Below are positions 1 through 9,412 of a DNA stretch of 64,000 nt, one piece after another. The notes beneath the pieces were generated by a model. That model worked only from the letters and a program-made list of their open reading frames with translations, ran no database searches and was not told the DNA's origin. How positions within the stretch are numbered: the stretch's first letter is position 1; each line of letters begins with the position of its first letter. Origin of the DNA: Bacteroidota bacterium. Lineage in GTDB: Bacteria > Bacteroidota > Bacteroidia > Palsa-948. Both the position numbers and the translations under genes were made by a program. The stretch is taken from the NCBI GenBank assembly GCA_016195025.1, contig JACQAL010000068.1:20154-84153 (forward strand), given 5' to 3'.

Positions 1-1
1 C

Positions 2-424
2 TCCGCAATTGGAATTTATTCCGGACTGCTTTCGCTCTTACTTCTCACTGTTCCACTTTTTCTTGCTATCAAAAACAGGCGCGATAATGAACTTGGTGGA
101 TTTATCACACTGAAAGAAGTTATGAAAGTCGGCTTGGGAATTTCTGTTATATCAGGATTGATTATTTGCGCATTCACTTTTCTCTATTATAAATTCATTG
201 ACCACGAAACGCTGGAGCAACTAATTACACGCACAACAGATTTCATGCATAAAGAAAATAAAACTTCATATGAAATAGAAATTGAATTAACTGCGCTGAA
301 AGAATTTTATTCTCCTTTCAAGCAGGCAACCGGAGTGCTGACGGGAATTTTAATTTCTGGATTAATCCTTTCGTTTATCCTTTCTACATTTTTTGTGCGA
401 AGAAATTCTGCTAATGAGAATTAA
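2..424 (+). CDS. DUF4199 family membrane protein (C-terminal part, 5' end outside window)
   Basis: The open frame runs from the window edge to TAA at 424. The internal ATG at 122 is unlikely to be the true start, because the upstream codons already encode a hydrophobic helix followed by a basic loop and the ELGGFITLKE stretch typical of DUF4199. Two or three further membrane helices follow, with an acidic loop between them. DUF4199 proteins are small four-helix inner-membrane proteins of unknown function, almost confined to Bacteroidota. The 3' end overlaps the convergent Mur ligase gene by 14 bp. The family call rests on motif recall and is moderately sure. Confidence 0.7.
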   Translation, partial: SAIGIYSGLLSLLLLTVPLFLAIKNRRDNELGGFITLKEVMKVGLGISVISGLIICAFTFLYYKFIDHETLEQLITRTTDFMHKENKTSYEIEIELTALKEFYSPFKQATGVLTGILISGLILSFILSTFFVRRNSANEN

Positions 425-1772
425 TTTGTTCACCTAATTTTTTCAAATCCATTCCATCAAAAGTCCCTGAACTCATCATCAAAAGATTTTTATTGTTCCA
501 ATTTTGAGAGAGAATATATTCTGAAATCTTTTTTGAATCAGTAACTGCCAGCAAAGAATTTCTTCCGAAAGATTTTTTTACTTGCTCTTCAGAAATCGGT
601 TTTAATTTTTTATGCTCAATCGTATGCGGATTAAAATAAACAATCGCTTCATCGGCAGAATTCATAGAGCCGAAATATTCTTTCAAAAAATTTTCATTCA
701 AACTGCTGAACGTGTGAAGTTCAAGGTAAGCAATTAATTTTCTATCTGGAAATTGTTTCTTCACTGCTTCAATGGTTGCTTTTACTTTTGAAGGCGAGTG
801 AGCAAAATCCTTATAGAAAGAAAAATTCTCATTCTTCACAATCAATTCTAATCTTCTTGCCGCTCCTTTGAAAGAAGAAATCGCTTTGTAAAAATCTTCG
901 TCAGAAATTCCAACCTGCTTGCAAACTAAATGAGCGCCATTAATGTTCATGAGGTTGTGTTCGCCATAAACAAGCAAAGGAATTTCTTTGCTATCATCTT
1001 TCAAATACGTAATTCCGTTTTCAATTTTATATTCGGGAATTGAATAAGGATATAATCGAATATCTGCCCGTGCTTTCGCAACAAGTTTTTTTACTTCACT
1101 ATCTGCTTCACAATAAATCAGCGCGCCAATCTGTTCAATGCAGTCAATATATTTTTTGAACTGCCCCACATATTTTTCATAAGTCGGGAAAATATTTATA
1201 TGATCCCATGCGATTCCACTCAGCAATGCCACATCCGGTTTGTACAAAAGAAATTTCGGTCTGCAGTCAATTGGCGAAGCAAAATATTCATCGCCTTCGA
1301 AGACAGCAATAGTTGCAGAGTCGCTAAGTTTCACCATCGTATCAAAACCTTCCACCTGCGCGCCAACAAGAAAATCAAAATCTTTTCCGCATTGTTTCAG
1401 CACGTGAAGAATCATTGCAGTGATGGTTGTTTTTCCGTGACTTCCTCCTATGACAATTCTGATTTTATCTTTTGTCTGCTCGTAAATATATTCGGGATAG
1501 GAATAAATTTTCAAACCTAATTCTTGTGCTCGAAGTAATTCAGGATTATCAACACGTGCATGCATGCCGAGAATCACTGCGTCAAGTTCTTTAGAGATTT
1601 TTTCAGAATGCCAGCCCATTTCTGCAGGAAGCAAACCAAGTTTTTCTAATCGAAATTTTGATGGCTCCACAATTTCATCATCCGAACCCGTGACAGTATA
1701 CTTTTTTTTGTGAAGCGCAATAGCGAGGTTGTGCATGACGGCACCACCGATAGCAATAAAATGTACTCTCAT
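411..1772 (-). CDS. mpl: Mur ligase family protein, Mpl-like (UDP-N-acetylmuramate:tripeptide ligase)
   Basis: 453 residues with Mur ligase architecture: an N-terminal Rossmann region (HFIAIGG, TGSDDE), an ATP P-loop GGSHGKTT at residues 109-116, a central domain with FEGDEY, and a C-terminal domain with YKDFAHSPSK. Mpl recycles cell-wall tripeptide by joining it to UDP-MurNAc in the cytoplasm. The GGAVMHNLA N-terminus and the length fit Mpl better than MurC, although MurC-like Mur ligases cannot be fully excluded. It is a single gene, convergent with DUF4199 and divergent from the metallo-hydrolase. The intergenic region on its 5' side holds a palindromic repeat. Confidence 0.82.
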   Translation of the reverse strand: MRVHFIAIGGAVMHNLAIALHKKKYTVTGSDDEIVEPSKFRLEKLGLLPAEMGWHSEKISKELDAVILGMHARVDNPELLRAQELGLKIYSYPEYIYEQTKDKIRIVIGGSHGKTTITAMILHVLKQCGKDFDFLVGAQVEGFDTMVKLSDSATIAVFEGDEYFASPIDCRPKFLLYKPDVALLSGIAWDHINIFPTYEKYVGQFKKYIDCIEQIGALIYCEADSEVKKLVAKARADIRLYPYSIPEYKIENGITYLKDDSKEIPLLVYGEHNLMNINGAHLVCKQVGISDEDFYKAISSFKGAARRLELIVKNENFSFYKDFAHSPSKVKATIEAVKKQFPDRKLIAYLELHTFSSLNENFLKEYFGSMNSADEAIVYFNPHTIEHKKLKPISEEQVKKSFGRNSLLAVTDSKKISEYILSQNWNNKNLLMMSSGTFDGMDLKKLGEQINSH

Positions 1773-1773
1773 A

Positions 1774-1864
1774 AATCTTCGAAAAGCGAAACTATATGAA
1801 AAATACGAAAGTTGTGTAATTTTCTTTTTCGTATTTTTCGTACCAATTCGTTTTTCGTTGATTC
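1774..1864. repeat. Dispersed palindromic repeat, copy 1 (TTCGTATTTTTC family)
   Basis: Imperfect palindrome filling the divergent mpl/MBL space. The inner arms GAAAAATACGAAA (1798-1810) and TTTCGTATTTTTC (1827-1839) are perfect complements. Outer arms resemble TCTTCGAAAAGCGAA and TTCGTTTTTCG. A second, closely similar element lies at 33011-33101. Any promoter for either flanking gene must lie in or beside the repeat. Confidence 0.8.
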
Positions 1865-1865
1865 T

Positions 1866-2711
1866 ATGAAACTATATTCTATCAACACCGGCTATTTCAA
1901 ATTGGATGGAGGCGCAATGTTTGGCGTTGTTCCGAAATCAATCTGGAACAGAACTAATCCTGCCGATGAAAACAACATGATTGATTTGGCAATGCGCGCG
2001 CTGCTAGTGGAAGATGGAAATAAATTAATACTGATTGATAACGGAATGGGAAGTAAACAGGATGCAAAGTTTTTTTCCTATTATTATTTACATGGAGATG
2101 ACACGCTGGAAAAATCGTTGGCGAAATATGGGTTCACTCCCGATGATATTACGGATATGTTTCTCTCGCATCTTCACTTCGACCATTGCGGAGGAAGTGT
2201 AAAGTGGAACAATGCCAGAACAAAATTTGAACTCACTTTCAAAAACGCAACTTACTGGAGCAACGAACAGCATTGGAATTGGGCAACTCATCCTAACGTT
2301 CGAGAGAAGCCAAGTTTTCTGAAAGAAAATATTTTACCCATTCACGAGAGCGGACATTTAAAATTTACAAAAGAAGGAGAAGAATTATTTCCCGGTTTCA
2401 CAATTATCTATTCCAACGGGCATACCGATGCAATGATGCATCCACACATAAAGTACAAAGGAAAAACGGTTGTCTATCTTGCGGATTTAATTCCAACAGT
2501 TGGGCATATTCCGCTTCCGTACGTGATGGGCTACGATACGCGCCCGCTGATTACGCTGGATGAAAAAGAAAAATTTTTGAACAAAGCGGCTGAAGAAGAA
2601 TATATTTTATTCTTTGAACACGATCCTAAAAACGAATGTTGCACTGTGCAGAAAACGGAAAAGGGTGTGAGGTTGAAGGAAAGTTTTTCACTCGTTGCCC
2701 TAAATCCCTAA
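1866..2711 (+). CDS. MBL-fold metallo-hydrolase
   Basis: 281 residues from ATG 1866. An upstream in-frame TTG at 1812 would only add repeat-derived codons, so it was rejected. The zinc motif HLHFDH lies at residues 102-107, with further metal-ligand candidates in SNGHTDAM, the AD of VYLADL and the final EHDP. These define the binuclear metallo-beta-lactamase fold of a hydrolase acting on esters, lactones or thioesters; no signal peptide, so probably cytoplasmic. The substrate cannot be deduced. The last codons and stop (ALNP-stop) are encoded by a dispersed CCCTAAATCCCTAAAGGG repeat, so the native C-terminus may have been replaced. Confidence 0.85.
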   Translation: MKLYSINTGYFKLDGGAMFGVVPKSIWNRTNPADENNMIDLAMRALLVEDGNKLILIDNGMGSKQDAKFFSYYYLHGDDTLEKSLAKYGFTPDDITDMFLSHLHFDHCGGSVKWNNARTKFELTFKNATYWSNEQHWNWATHPNVREKPSFLKENILPIHESGHLKFTKEGEELFPGFTIIYSNGHTDAMMHPHIKYKGKTVVYLADLIPTVGHIPLPYVMGYDTRPLITLDEKEKFLNKAAEEEYILFFEHDPKNECCTVQKTEKGVRLKESFSLVALNP

Positions 2712-2760
2712 AGGGACTTAGAAAAATATTTATTGCATTTGTTGTTTCTCCCTTTAGGGC
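2698..2760. repeat. CCCTAAATCCCTAAAGGG repeat with hairpin
   Basis: CCCTAAATCCCTAAAGGG occurs at 2698-2715. CCCTAAAGGGA (2706-2716) pairs perfectly with TCCCTTTAGGG (2749-2759), giving an 11-bp stem. It supplies the MBL stop codon and could act as a transcription terminator between the convergent MBL and antiporter genes. Related single copies lie at 6883 and 18361. Confidence 0.75.
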
Positions 2761-2837
2761 TGGGGTTGCTATCCATGAATTGTTTCCTTCTCCCGTAATT
2801 CGCAATCACTTTCGCATAGCAGTTCAGCGATTAACAA

Positions 2838-4058
2838 TCACAAAAATTTTCTAATCATCGGAGCGCTTGTCATACTTGTTACGAGCGCCATGATCACCAG
2901 CGCTACAAAAAGTTTGGGAGAAATAAGTCCTGCATTCAGCGCGAGTGTTCCCAGAATAATTGCCATTGCTCCGCCAACACTCATTCCGAAACCAACCGCA
3001 AATACTTTTTTATTTTTTATTCCTCCAAGATATGCGCCAAGCGCAGCTCCAAAAACTTTTCCGAAGTAGGCAAGCGCAAGCACAATTAAAACAATTTTCC
3101 AGTCAAAGTTCTCTATGAAATTTACGCGCAGCCCGATGGAAACAAAAAACAATGGCGCAAAAAAATTCATGATGAACTGGTGAATGATTTCTCTTGCTTT
3201 CTCATGGAGGTGAACCGAATCTCCAAACGCAATTCCCGCTATGAACGCGCCAAGTATTGCGTGAATATTTATTTTCTCGGTGAAGGCAGCGCAGAGCAAA
3301 CAAATTCCGATTGAAATGGAAAGCACGCCACCGGGCCACGAAAGTTTTGTTTGAATCCACGGAAGCGAGCGGTCAATAATTTTTTTTCCGATGGTGAGCA
3401 TGAATATTCCAAATCCAAGAATGTAAAAAATGGTATAGCCCGCCCCGAGAGATTCATTCCCGCTTTTAATTGAAAGTATAAAAGAAAAAATCAGCCAGCC
3501 GATTAAATCATTGAACATGGCGGAAGCAATAATCAGCATTCCGATATTTGTCTTGAATAAATTCATGTCCATCAGAATTCTTGCAATGACAGGCAGCGCG
3601 GAAATGGCGAGCGCGGTGCCAATGAACATGGAGAAAAAAATATCTCCGGTTAAATCATTTCCAAACCACTGCGGAAAATACCAGGCAGCTGCAAAACCGG
3701 TAGCGAACGGAATTATCATGCTGAAAAAACTTGTGGAGATGGCGGTTCTTCCCTGCTTCAACACTAATTGCAATTGCACTTCAAGTCCCGCGACAAAAAG
3801 CAAAAGCACAACAGATAAATTCACCAGGCCATCGAATGCTGCGGAAACAAAACCGTCTTTTGGAAAAACTTTTTCAAAAAGAGTAGGATCAATTGTTCCG
3901 ATGAGCGTGGGACCAAGAAGAATTCCTACAAGAATTTCTCCCATAACAATCGGAAATTTGAATTGCCTGCCGAGTTCAGCAATGATGCGCGATAAAATCA
4001 GAATGACACCTATTGCTGTGAGAAGAATTATCAGGTCGTTGTGAGTGAAATGTGACAC
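2838..4058 (-). CDS. CPA2-family cation:proton antiporter
   Basis: 406 residues, almost entirely hydrophobic, with about 12 membrane segments and no C-terminal TrkA domain. Family signs: VMGEILVGILLGPTLIG near the N-terminus, FVAGLEVQ, the ion-binding-site region ALPVIARIL/MFNDLIGW, and SIGLRVNF. It exchanges Na+ or K+ for H+ across the inner membrane; the ion is not deducible. The short form lacking RCK/TrkA regulation is compatible with control by the adjacent universal stress protein (58 bp upstream, same strand), as seen in other operons pairing these families. Confidence 0.88.
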   Translation of the reverse strand: MSHFTHNDLIILLTAIGVILILSRIIAELGRQFKFPIVMGEILVGILLGPTLIGTIDPTLFEKVFPKDGFVSAAFDGLVNLSVVLLLFVAGLEVQLQLVLKQGRTAISTSFFSMIIPFATGFAAAWYFPQWFGNDLTGDIFFSMFIGTALAISALPVIARILMDMNLFKTNIGMLIIASAMFNDLIGWLIFSFILSIKSGNESLGAGYTIFYILGFGIFMLTIGKKIIDRSLPWIQTKLSWPGGVLSISIGICLLCAAFTEKINIHAILGAFIAGIAFGDSVHLHEKAREIIHQFIMNFFAPLFFVSIGLRVNFIENFDWKIVLIVLALAYFGKVFGAALGAYLGGIKNKKVFAVGFGMSVGGAMAIILGTLALNAGLISPKLFVALVIMALVTSMTSAPMIRKFL

Positions 4059-4070
4059 AAATTATTTTGG

Positions 4071-4106
4071 GATTACACCGATTTCTAATTCAAGATTACA
4101 CCGATT
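4071..4106. repeat. Paired direct repeat GATTACACCGATT
   Basis: Two perfect copies of the 13-mer at 4071-4083 and 4094-4106, spaced 23 bp start to start, in the short gap between the universal stress protein and antiporter genes. It could be a spacer repeat or a regulatory site; the sequence does not decide. Confidence 0.6.
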
Positions 4107-4116
4107 ATTTTTTCAG

Positions 4117-4998
4117 TTAAACTCGAGAGTGTACGATTAATAAGTTGCACGGAAGGTCGGCAAGAACGAATTCGATATCGTGCGTAAAAATTCTGTCGAG
4201 AAAAGTGAGATGCGTATCGGGAGAATTAATCACAAGCAAATCTGCTTTTTTAGTTTCAGCATACTGGCGGATTGCGTAGCCGGGTTTTCCTTTAATAATT
4301 TTTTCATTTATTTTCAGAGTGCCGGTATCGCATTTCGAAATCATCGAATGAAGTTTGTTCGTTTCCTCCTCAGTATATTCTTTTTTTATTCTGGTAACTT
4401 CAGGTGCGCTGGAACTTTCTGCCATTGCCATTGCAAGTGCAGGCGCATGAACTTCGTGCACAAGCGTAACTTCTTTTACTCCGATATGTTTTGCAAAATA
4501 AAAAGCGGTGTTAATGGTATGAATTGTTTTCGGATGGTCTGCTCCTGCATTGATAATTAATTTTTGTTTTATTTTTTCTCCTGAAGATTTTGTAAGAAGA
4601 AGCACCGAACACTTTGCTTTGCGGCTGATGGAACGCGCGATAGAACCGAGATAGTATTTCAGAATATTTTCTTTTTCGAGCGCGCCAAGAATGAGAAGGT
4701 CAACAATATTTAATTTGCAAAGTTTGAGAAGCGTGTCCACCACATCGCCTTCTGCCCATATTGTTTTTATTTTTTTCTCTTCAATATTATTGCGGAATAA
4801 AATATCTCCGAGCGTTTTTTCTTTTTCTTTCGTCTTCGCACCAACATGGACGAGAACTAATTTTGAATTGCAGGCATCAGAAATTTTTTTCGCTTCAATG
4901 AGAATGGATTCCATGCGCGGAGAAAAAGCCAGCGCAACCGCAATGGTTTCGAACGGATAGGAAGGGCGCTTTTTTAATTTCTGAATATCAAATTCCAT
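4117..4998 (-). CDS. Tandem universal stress protein (two UspA domains)
   Basis: 293 residues. The first UspA domain (about 10-140) opens with FETIAVALAFSPRMES and has the nucleotide-loop signature ILGALEKENILKYYLGSIARS. The second (about 145-293) is more divergent. UspA domains bind ATP or signalling nucleotides and often regulate transporters. The start overlaps the stop of the upstream DUF5606 gene by one base (TAATG), indicating translational coupling. The antiporter lies 58 bp downstream. The two-domain form is common in Bacteroidota. Confidence 0.88.
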   Translation of the reverse strand: MEFDIQKLKKRPSYPFETIAVALAFSPRMESILIEAKKISDACNSKLVLVHVGAKTKEKEKTLGDILFRNNIEEKKIKTIWAEGDVVDTLLKLCKLNIVDLLILGALEKENILKYYLGSIARSISRKAKCSVLLLTKSSGEKIKQKLIINAGADHPKTIHTINTAFYFAKHIGVKEVTLVHEVHAPALAMAMAESSSAPEVTRIKKEYTEEETNKLHSMISKCDTGTLKINEKIIKGKPGYAIRQYAETKKADLLVINSPDTHLTFLDRIFTHDIEFVLADLPCNLLIVHSRV

Positions 4999-5540
4999 TA
5001 AGCGGTTCCTGTTTTGCGAACGCCCATTGTTTTCTTAGGTGCATTCATTTGAGGATTTAAATGTTTCCCTTCATGACCATGCTGCGTAAAACTTTTTTCT
5101 TTTTCTTCTTTTAATACCGCAGAAACTTCGTCACCTTCTTTTTTCTCTTCTTCTTTCTGAGTGAAAATATCCGTCTTCTGCAAAAGATTGTACCAGAGAA
5201 TTGCTTTGCGGATATCGGAAGTGTGAACTTTTTCTTTGTCATATTCCGGAAGAACGGATTCAAAAAACTTTTTCAGTTCTTCATCAGAAGATTTTGAATC
5301 GAGCGCGGGCCGACCGTTTTGCTTGTCGTATATTTTTTTGAGCACATCTGCAAGCGGAACTGTGTCGCCATTATTTATGTAGATGCTAATATTATCCAGC
5401 ACGCTTATTTTGTTCGATGAATGAACTGGAATTCTTTTTTTATCAGCAAGCGATTCAACAATCAAACCGCTTTTGCTTTGCGCGATTACTTTGAAAAGCC
5501 CGCTCATTCCGGAGATAGAAAGAATTTTGCTTAGATCCAT
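4998..5540 (-). CDS. DUF5606 domain-containing protein
   Basis: 180 residues from the ATG at 5540. A longer frame begins at 5585, but MDLSKILSISGMSGLF is the conserved family start. Residues 1-130 form the conserved domain (ISGMSGLFKVIAQSKSGLIVESL, an RIPV segment, and KAILWYNLLQ). The tail is Lys/Glu-rich and looks disordered. Function is unknown; the family is limited to Bacteroidota. It is the first gene of a probable operon with the universal stress protein and antiporter. Confidence 0.8.
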   Translation of the reverse strand: MDLSKILSISGMSGLFKVIAQSKSGLIVESLADKKRIPVHSSNKISVLDNISIYINNGDTVPLADVLKKIYDKQNGRPALDSKSSDEELKKFFESVLPEYDKEKVHTSDIRKAILWYNLLQKTDIFTQKEEEKKEGDEVSAVLKEEKEKSFTQHGHEGKHLNPQMNAPKKTMGVRKTGTA

Positions 5541-5641
5541 TTTTTCAGATATAAAAGTTAGATTGCGAATGTAACAAACTTTCAAATATTACCTCTTACA
5601 TATTCCTTATTACATTTACACATATCTTCGGCATCTTGAAA

Positions 5642-6874
5642 ATGTTATTAGAAAATATCCGCATCGCGCTTCGTTCCATCAGAAGTCAATTACTGAGAAC
5701 TATTCTCACCATTCTGATTATTGCCATTGGAATTACAGCGCTGGTCGGAATTCTCACAGCCATTGACAGCATAAAAAATTCCATCAACAGTAATTTTTCC
5801 GATATGGGCGCGAACACGTTTACAGTTCGCAACCGCGAAATGTCCATTCGAATCGGAAGGCGCGGAAAGAAAGCAAAAAAATTTCCTCCCATCACTTTTG
5901 CGCAGGCAATGCAGTTCAAAAAAGAATTTCAATATGGAACTGCTGTGGCGGTTTCCACATGGGCTTCGCAAACTGCCACGCTGAAATTCTTATCGAACAA
6001 AAGTAATCCGAATGTGCAGGTGCTTGGCACAGATGAAGATTATCTTGCAACTTCCGGCTATGAACTTGGCAGAGGAAGAAATTTTTCTTTTCAGGATATT
6101 CAAAATAATTCTCACGTAACAATTATAGGAGCGGAACTAATTCCTGTTCTTTTTAAGAAAAAAGAAAATCCGCTCGACCAAATTATTACTATCGGAAGCG
6201 CGAAGTTTACCATCATCGGAGTTTTGAAATCAAAAGGAAGTTCCATGATGTTTGGCGGAGATAAAATTTGCATGATACCTATTACAAGCGCGCGCCAATA
6301 TTTTCCCCGGCCTGACATGAGTTTTACCATCAGCGTGCTTGCGTTCAACGCGCAAGTTCTTGACGCAACGCTTGCCGAAGCGACCGGTTTACTCAGAGGA
6401 ATCAGGAAACTTGAAACGGGTGAAGAAGATAATTTCGAAATCTCAAAAAGCGATGCGCTTGCAGGAATTCTCATAGACAATATTAAATACGTAACGCTTG
6501 CTGCAACTATTATCGGAATCATCACGCTGCTCGGAGCGGCAATCGGTTTAATGAATATTATGCTGGTTGCGGTTGCGGAACGCACACGTGAAATCGGCAC
6601 GCGAAAAGCGTTAGGCGCTACGCGTTCGGATATACGCAGACAATTTTTGATTGAAGCAATTGTGATTTGTTTGCTCGGAGGATTAGTAGGAATTCTTCTC
6701 GGAATTTTTATCGGCAACATCACTTCCTTTCAAATGCATTCCGGTTTCATCATGCCGTGGATGTGGATTTTCGGAGGGCTTGTGATTTGTGTAACGGTTG
6801 GAATTATTTCAGGAATTTATCCCGCGATGAAAGCAGCTAAACTTGACCCGATTGAAGCGTTGCGCTACGAGTAA
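5642..6874 (+). CDS. ABC transporter permease, MacB/FtsX type
   Basis: 410 residues. N-terminal membrane helix (about 15-40), a periplasmic MacB-PCD domain with [18 protein letters not shown] and [11 protein letters not shown], then three helices with the FtsX signature [29 protein letters not shown] and the terminal [22 protein letters not shown]. Such permeases export peptides, lipids or drugs with a separate ATPase, which is not encoded nearby. ATG 5642 was chosen; a TTG two codons upstream is an alternative. Its 3' end abuts a dispersed repeat. Confidence 0.9.
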   Translation: MLLENIRIALRSIRSQLLRTILTILIIAIGITALVGILTAIDSIKNSINSNFSDMGANTFTVRNREMSIRIGRRGKKAKKFPPITFAQAMQFKKEFQYGTAVAVSTWASQTATLKFLSNKSNPNVQVLGTDEDYLATSGYELGRGRNFSFQDIQNNSHVTIIGAELIPVLFKKKENPLDQIITIGSAKFTIIGVLKSKGSSMMFGGDKICMIPITSARQYFPRPDMSFTISVLAFNAQVLDATLAEATGLLRGIRKLETGEEDNFEISKSDALAGILIDNIKYVTLAATIIGIITLLGAAIGLMNIMLVAVAERTREIGTRKALGATRSDIRRQFLIEAIVICLLGGLVGILLGIFIGNITSFQMHSGFIMPWMWIFGGLVICVTVGIISGIYPAMKAAKLDPIEALRYE

Positions 6875-6882
6875 ATACAAAA

Positions 6883-6900
6883 CCCTAAATCCCTAAAGGG
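6883..6900. repeat. CCCTAAATCCCTAAAGGG repeat, second copy
   Basis: Perfect 18-bp match to 2698-2715, in the convergent space between the permease and prfC. The last three codons and stop of prfC are read from its complement, so again a repeat provides a stop codon. Confidence 0.8.
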
Positions 6901-8497
6901 ACACTTCCTTCTCTGAAAACTCCGAAGTAAAATGAAATTTAATTTCGGGATAACTCTCCTGCGCTTTCTGTAACATCCACGCGCTCTCCGCAAAATATAC
7001 AGGACGGTTTTCTTTATCGTAAGCAATGTTAAGAAGCTTCACGTTGAAAAATTTATCCATCTGTTCTTTGTTATCGGAAGTGAACCAGCATGCTTTGTAA
7101 AAATCTAACGGACGGAATTCACAGGAAGCGCCATATTCTTCACGCAAGCGAAATTGAATCACTTCAAACTGAAGTTCACCCACCGTGCCGACAATTTTTT
7201 TATTCCCCATCTGCTGAATGAATAATTGCGCAACGCCTTCATCCGTCAACTGGCGGATTCCTTTTTCCAGTTGCTTTGTTTTGAATGGGTCTTTATTAAT
7301 TAACTCTTTAAAAATTTCAGGAGAAAAACTTGGAATGCCCTTGAATTGTAAATGTTCTCCTTCCGTGAGCGTATCGCCAATTTTAAAATTCCCTGTGTCA
7401 TACAATCCAATCACATCACCGGGGAACGCTTCGTCTACAATATTTTTTGCGTTGCCCATAAAACTTGTCGGGCTTGAGAAGCGGAGTTCTTTATCAAGAC
7501 GAACATGATGATAAAATTTATTTCGTTCAAACTTTCCGGAGCAAATTCTGCAGAATGCAATCCTGTCCCGGTGATTCGGATCAAGGTTCGCGTGAATCTT
7601 AAAAACAAATCCGGTGAAATTATTTTCTTCGGGAGAAACCATTCTTACATCTGCCTGCCGCGATAAAGGGAATGGAGCAATCTTCACAAACGTATCGAGC
7701 AATTCTTTTACTCCGAAATTATTTATTGCGCTTCCGAAGAAAACAGGAGCGAGATAACCTTCGCGGTACAAACTCCTATCAAACCGCTCGTAAACGCCTT
7801 CAATCAAATGCACATCTTCCCGAAGTTGTTTTGCAAAATTTTCTCCCACATATTTTTCAAAAGAAGAATCATTCAAATCATTTATTGCAATTACATCTTC
7901 CGCGATTCTCTGCTTGTCTGAAGAAAAAAACAACTGTAATTTTTTTTCATAAAGATTGTACACTCCTTTAAACTCGGAGCCCATTCCAATAGGCCATGAA
8001 AGCGGGCGGGTGTGAATGTGAAGTTCCTTTTCAATTTCTTCGAGCAAATCATACGGATCGCGTCCTTCGCGGTCAAGTTTGTTGATGAAAACAATTACGG
8101 GTGTATGGCGCATGCGGCAAACTTCCATGAGCTTTCTCGTTTGCTCCTCTACTCCTTTCACGCAATCAATCACCATGATTACGCTGTCAACTGCGGTGAG
8201 AGTGCGATACGTATCTTCCGCGAAATCTTTGTGGCCCGGAGTATCCAAAATATTTACTCGATAGCCGGAATAATCAAATGCCATCACAGAAGTAGCCACA
8301 GAAATTCCACGCTGCTTTTCTATCTCCATGAAATCGGAAGTAACTGCTTTCCTGATTTTATTCATCTTCACGGCACCAGCCGTTTGAATGGCACCTCCGA
8401 ACAAAAGAAGTTTTTCCGTGAGCGTAGTTTTCCCTGCGTCAGGATGAGAAATTATTCCGAACGTTCTGCGTTTTGCTATTTCCTCTTTTTGTGTCAT
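6893..8497 (-). CDS. prfC: Peptide chain release factor 3
   Basis: 534 residues, the usual RF3 length. GTPase motifs: P-loop HPDAGKT at residues 18-24, [15 protein letters not shown] (switch I/G2), DTPGHKDF (G3) and NKLD (G4). Domains II and III follow with [19 protein letters not shown] and [15 protein letters not shown]3 is a cytoplasmic GTPase that recycles RF1/RF2 after peptide release. It lies 76 bp after rplI on the same strand, separated by a hairpin, so read-through from the ribosomal operon is possible. Confidence 0.97.
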   Translation of the reverse strand: MTQKEEIAKRRTFGIISHPDAGKTTLTEKLLLFGGAIQTAGAVKMNKIRKAVTSDFMEIEKQRGISVATSVMAFDYSGYRVNILDTPGHKDFAEDTYRTLTAVDSVIMVIDCVKGVEEQTRKLMEVCRMRHTPVIVFINKLDREGRDPYDLLEEIEKELHIHTRPLSWPIGMGSEFKGVYNLYEKKLQLFFSSDKQRIAEDVIAINDLNDSSFEKYVGENFAKQLREDVHLIEGVYERFDRSLYREGYLAPVFFGSAINNFGVKELLDTFVKIAPFPLSRQADVRMVSPEENNFTGFVFKIHANLDPNHRDRIAFCRICSGKFERNKFYHHVRLDKELRFSSPTSFMGNAKNIVDEAFPGDVIGLYDTGNFKIGDTLTEGEHLQFKGIPSFSPEIFKELINKDPFKTKQLEKGIRQLTDEGVAQLFIQQMGNKKIVGTVGELQFEVIQFRLREEYGASCEFRPLDFYKACWFTSDNKEQMDKFFNVKLLNIAYDKENRPVYFAESAWMLQKAQESYPEIKFHFTSEFSEKEVSL

Positions 8498-8515
8498 GAT
8501 GATAAGGGCAATAAA

Positions 8516-8562
8516 GGAAATAGGGGAAATAAGGTTTACATATCCCCTATTTCCCCTATTCC
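8516..8562. repeat. Inverted repeat between rplI and prfC (possible terminator)
   Basis: GGAAATAGGGGAAATA (8516-8531) pairs with TATTTCCCCTATTCC (8548-8562), a stem of 15 bp with one bulge and a loop of about 16. There is no clean T-tract on the minus strand, so it may be a dispersed repeat rather than a Rho-independent terminator. It could attenuate transcription from rplI into prfC. Confidence 0.6.
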
Positions 8563-8573
8563 ACTATACCTTT

Positions 8574-9023
8574 CTACTCCGCCACTACTTCAAAATTCAC
8601 TTTCAGCGATACTTCTTTATGAAGTTTAATGTTGGCTGAATAAGTGCCGAGAGTTTTAATGTTCGCTTCGTTCTCTATGGAAATATTTTTTCTATCCACA
8701 TCGTAGCCGGCTTTTTTAATTGCTTCCGCAATTTGAATTGCAGTAACGGAGCCAAAAATTTTTCCTTTCTCTCCCACTTTTGCGCCAACTTTCAGTGTCA
8801 TGTTTTTTAGAACCTCTGCCGCTTTTTGCGCTGCGGTGCGGATTTTTTCTTCCTTATGCGCACGCTGTTTTATAACCTCCGCGTGTTCTTTTCTTCTTCC
8901 TTCGGTTGCTTCCACAGCAAAACCTTTCGGAATTAAAAAGTTTCTTGCATATCCGGGGCGAACCTTTACCAGTTCATGTTTTGAACCGAGATGTTTTACA
9001 TCTTCTTTTAATATTACTTCCAT
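8574..9023 (-). CDS. rplI: 50S ribosomal protein L9
   Basis: 149 residues. N-terminal signature MEVILKEDVKHLGSKHELV and VRPGYARNFLIPKGFA, a long connecting helix (about 41-75), and a C-terminal rRNA-binding domain with GKIFGSVTAIQIAEAI. Third gene of the rpsF-rpsR-rplI operon, the usual Bacteroidota order. Confidence 0.97.
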   Translation of the reverse strand: MEVILKEDVKHLGSKHELVKVRPGYARNFLIPKGFAVEATEGRRKEHAEVIKQRAHKEEKIRTAAQKAAEVLKNMTLKVGAKVGEKGKIFGSVTAIQIAEAIKKAGYDVDRKNISIENEANIKTLGTYSANIKLHKEVSLKVNFEVVAE

Positions 9024-9033
9024 GTTTTAAAAT

Positions 9034-9086
9034 GTTAGATGTTTGATGTTTGACGTTAGATGTTGTTTGAACTTCAAACATCTAAC
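9034..9086. repeat. Inverted repeat in the rpsR-rplI spacer
   Basis: GTTAGATGTTTGA (9034-9046) and TCAAACATCTAAC (9074-9086) are perfect 13-bp complements, with extra partial copies of the unit between them. It could fold in the operon mRNA. It looks like an inserted dispersed repeat. Confidence 0.7.
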
Positions 9087-9098
9087 CTCTAACGGTTT

Positions 9099-9377
9099 TT
9101 ATTTTAGCCCATCCGTTACGAATGGAAGAAGCGCCAGATGCCTCGCGCGTTTCACCGCTTGCGATACTTTGCGCTGAAACTTAATTGAGTTTCCGGTCAA
9201 ACGCCTCGGAAGAATTTTCCCCTGGTCGTTGATGAAGCGCAAAAGAAAATCCGGGTCTTTGTAATCAATATAATGCCAGCGCATTTTTTTGAAGCGGCAA
9301 TATTTTTCGCGTGTCACTTCAAGCACAGGAGGATTCAGATATCTGATTTCGCCTGTATCGGTTGTTATTACTGCCAT
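9099..9377 (-). CDS. rpsR: 30S ribosomal protein S18
   Basis: 92 residues. Conserved core [29 protein letters not shown] and [22 protein letters not shown]18 pairs with S6 on the 30S platform. Second gene of the operon, 35 bp after rpsF and followed by rplI across a repeat-bearing spacer. Confidence 0.97.
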   Translation of the reverse strand: MAVITTDTGEIRYLNPPVLEVTREKYCRFKKMRWHYIDYKDPDFLLRFINDQGKILPRRLTGNSIKFQRKVSQAVKRARHLALLPFVTDGLK

Positions 9378-9412
9378 AGTAAGGAAATTAAAAATTATGA
9401 ATTATAAATTAA

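Noticed and set aside
8012..8629. Plus-strand ORF of 205 codons antisense to prfC
   Set aside because: prfC motifs on the minus strand are unambiguous; the plus frame is a shadow ending in repeat DNA.
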